NCBI GenBank assembly: GCA_002454505.1
Contig: DKJA01000169.1
Span: 1-18,415 of the forward strand
DNA: 18,415 nt
From: Oxalobacteraceae bacterium UBA6704
GTDB lineage: Bacteria > Pseudomonadota > Gammaproteobacteria > Burkholderiales > Burkholderiaceae_D
Reading direction: 5' to 3'
Part shown: one piece after another, positions 18,304 to 18,415 of the stretch
Numbering within the stretch: position 1 is the stretch's first letter
Layout: each line of letters starts with the position of its first letter
Translations under genes and position numbers: made by a program
Notes under the pieces: model-generated
Seen by the model: only the letters and a program-made list of their open reading frames with translations
Database searches by the model: none
Told to the model about the DNA's origin: nothing

Positions 18304-18415
18304 CCGGCTATTCTCGCCGCCCGCCGCCCGCCGCCCGCCCCCCGCCGCCCCCCGCCCGCCGCCCCCCGCCCCCCCCCCGGCTTTCGTCCCCGCCTCCGCA
18401 CCCCCCGCCCCCCCC
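18304..18415. other. Low-complexity C-rich right edge
   Basis: After GGCCGGCTATTCTCGCC the sequence becomes CCGCC and poly-C runs to the end. No gene or RNA is supported. The pattern may be a real GC-rich tract or a poor-quality contig end. Confidence 0.5.

Noticed and set aside
18304..18415. CRISPR-like or tandem repeat pattern of CCGCC units
   Set aside because: The units are irregular low-complexity sequence without spacers; an assembly or read-quality artefact is as likely.

Overview
The window is GC-rich, densely coded DNA from a Gram-negative bacterium: it has two TonB-dependent outer-membrane receptors, a polB-type DNA polymerase II and several exported enzymes. Base composition, gene style and gene content suggest a betaproteobacterium of the Burkholderiales, most likely an Oxalobacteraceae member such as Massilia. 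That placement is an inference, because no rRNA or other marker gene is present. I see no tRNA, rRNA, CRISPR array, transposase or integrase.

Layout. Positions 1-396 and 17932-18415 hold no convincing gene. Both contain one copy of a diverged dispersed repeat of about 240 bp, in opposite orientations (about 119-368 and 18066-18303). A plus-strand gene for a RAMA-domain protein with a very basic tail (397-1131) faces a six-gene minus-strand block that reads from 12295 down to 1186. In transcription order the block encodes a TonB-dependent receptor, a CruF/DUF422 carotenoid-type membrane protein, a DUF2236/MpaB-type oxygenase, a 7TMR-DISM hybrid histidine kinase, a REC-GGDEF diguanylate cyclase and DNA polymerase II. 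Gaps are 10, 10, -4, -4 and 16 nt, and most starts have a clear Shine-Dalgarno sequence, so the block looks like one operon.

The region 12296-12619 is a divergent promoter region. On its plus side are six PhoB-like half-sites spaced exactly 11 bp apart (12494-12555), then a -10-like hexamer 10 nt downstream. These lead into a second TonB-dependent receptor (12620-14869). Its stop codon directly abuts the start of a secreted PHP-domain CehA/McbA-family metallohydrolase (14870-17089). This is best read as a phosphate-starvation-induced uptake and hydrolysis unit for an unknown organic, possibly phosphorylated, substrate. A convergent minus-strand gene for an SGNH/GDSL hydrolase (17107-17931) closes the coding part.

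How the genes may work together. The minus operon links outer-membrane uptake to two proteins from isoprenoid/carotenoid-related families and to a membrane sensor-c-di-GMP pair. This suggests, without proving, sensing and oxidative modification of a hydrophobic isoprenoid-like compound. The plus operon looks like an independent phosphorus-acquisition module. The two most noteworthy observations are the Pho-box array driving receptor plus PHP hydrolase, and the receptor-CruF-MpaB-kinase-cyclase operon.
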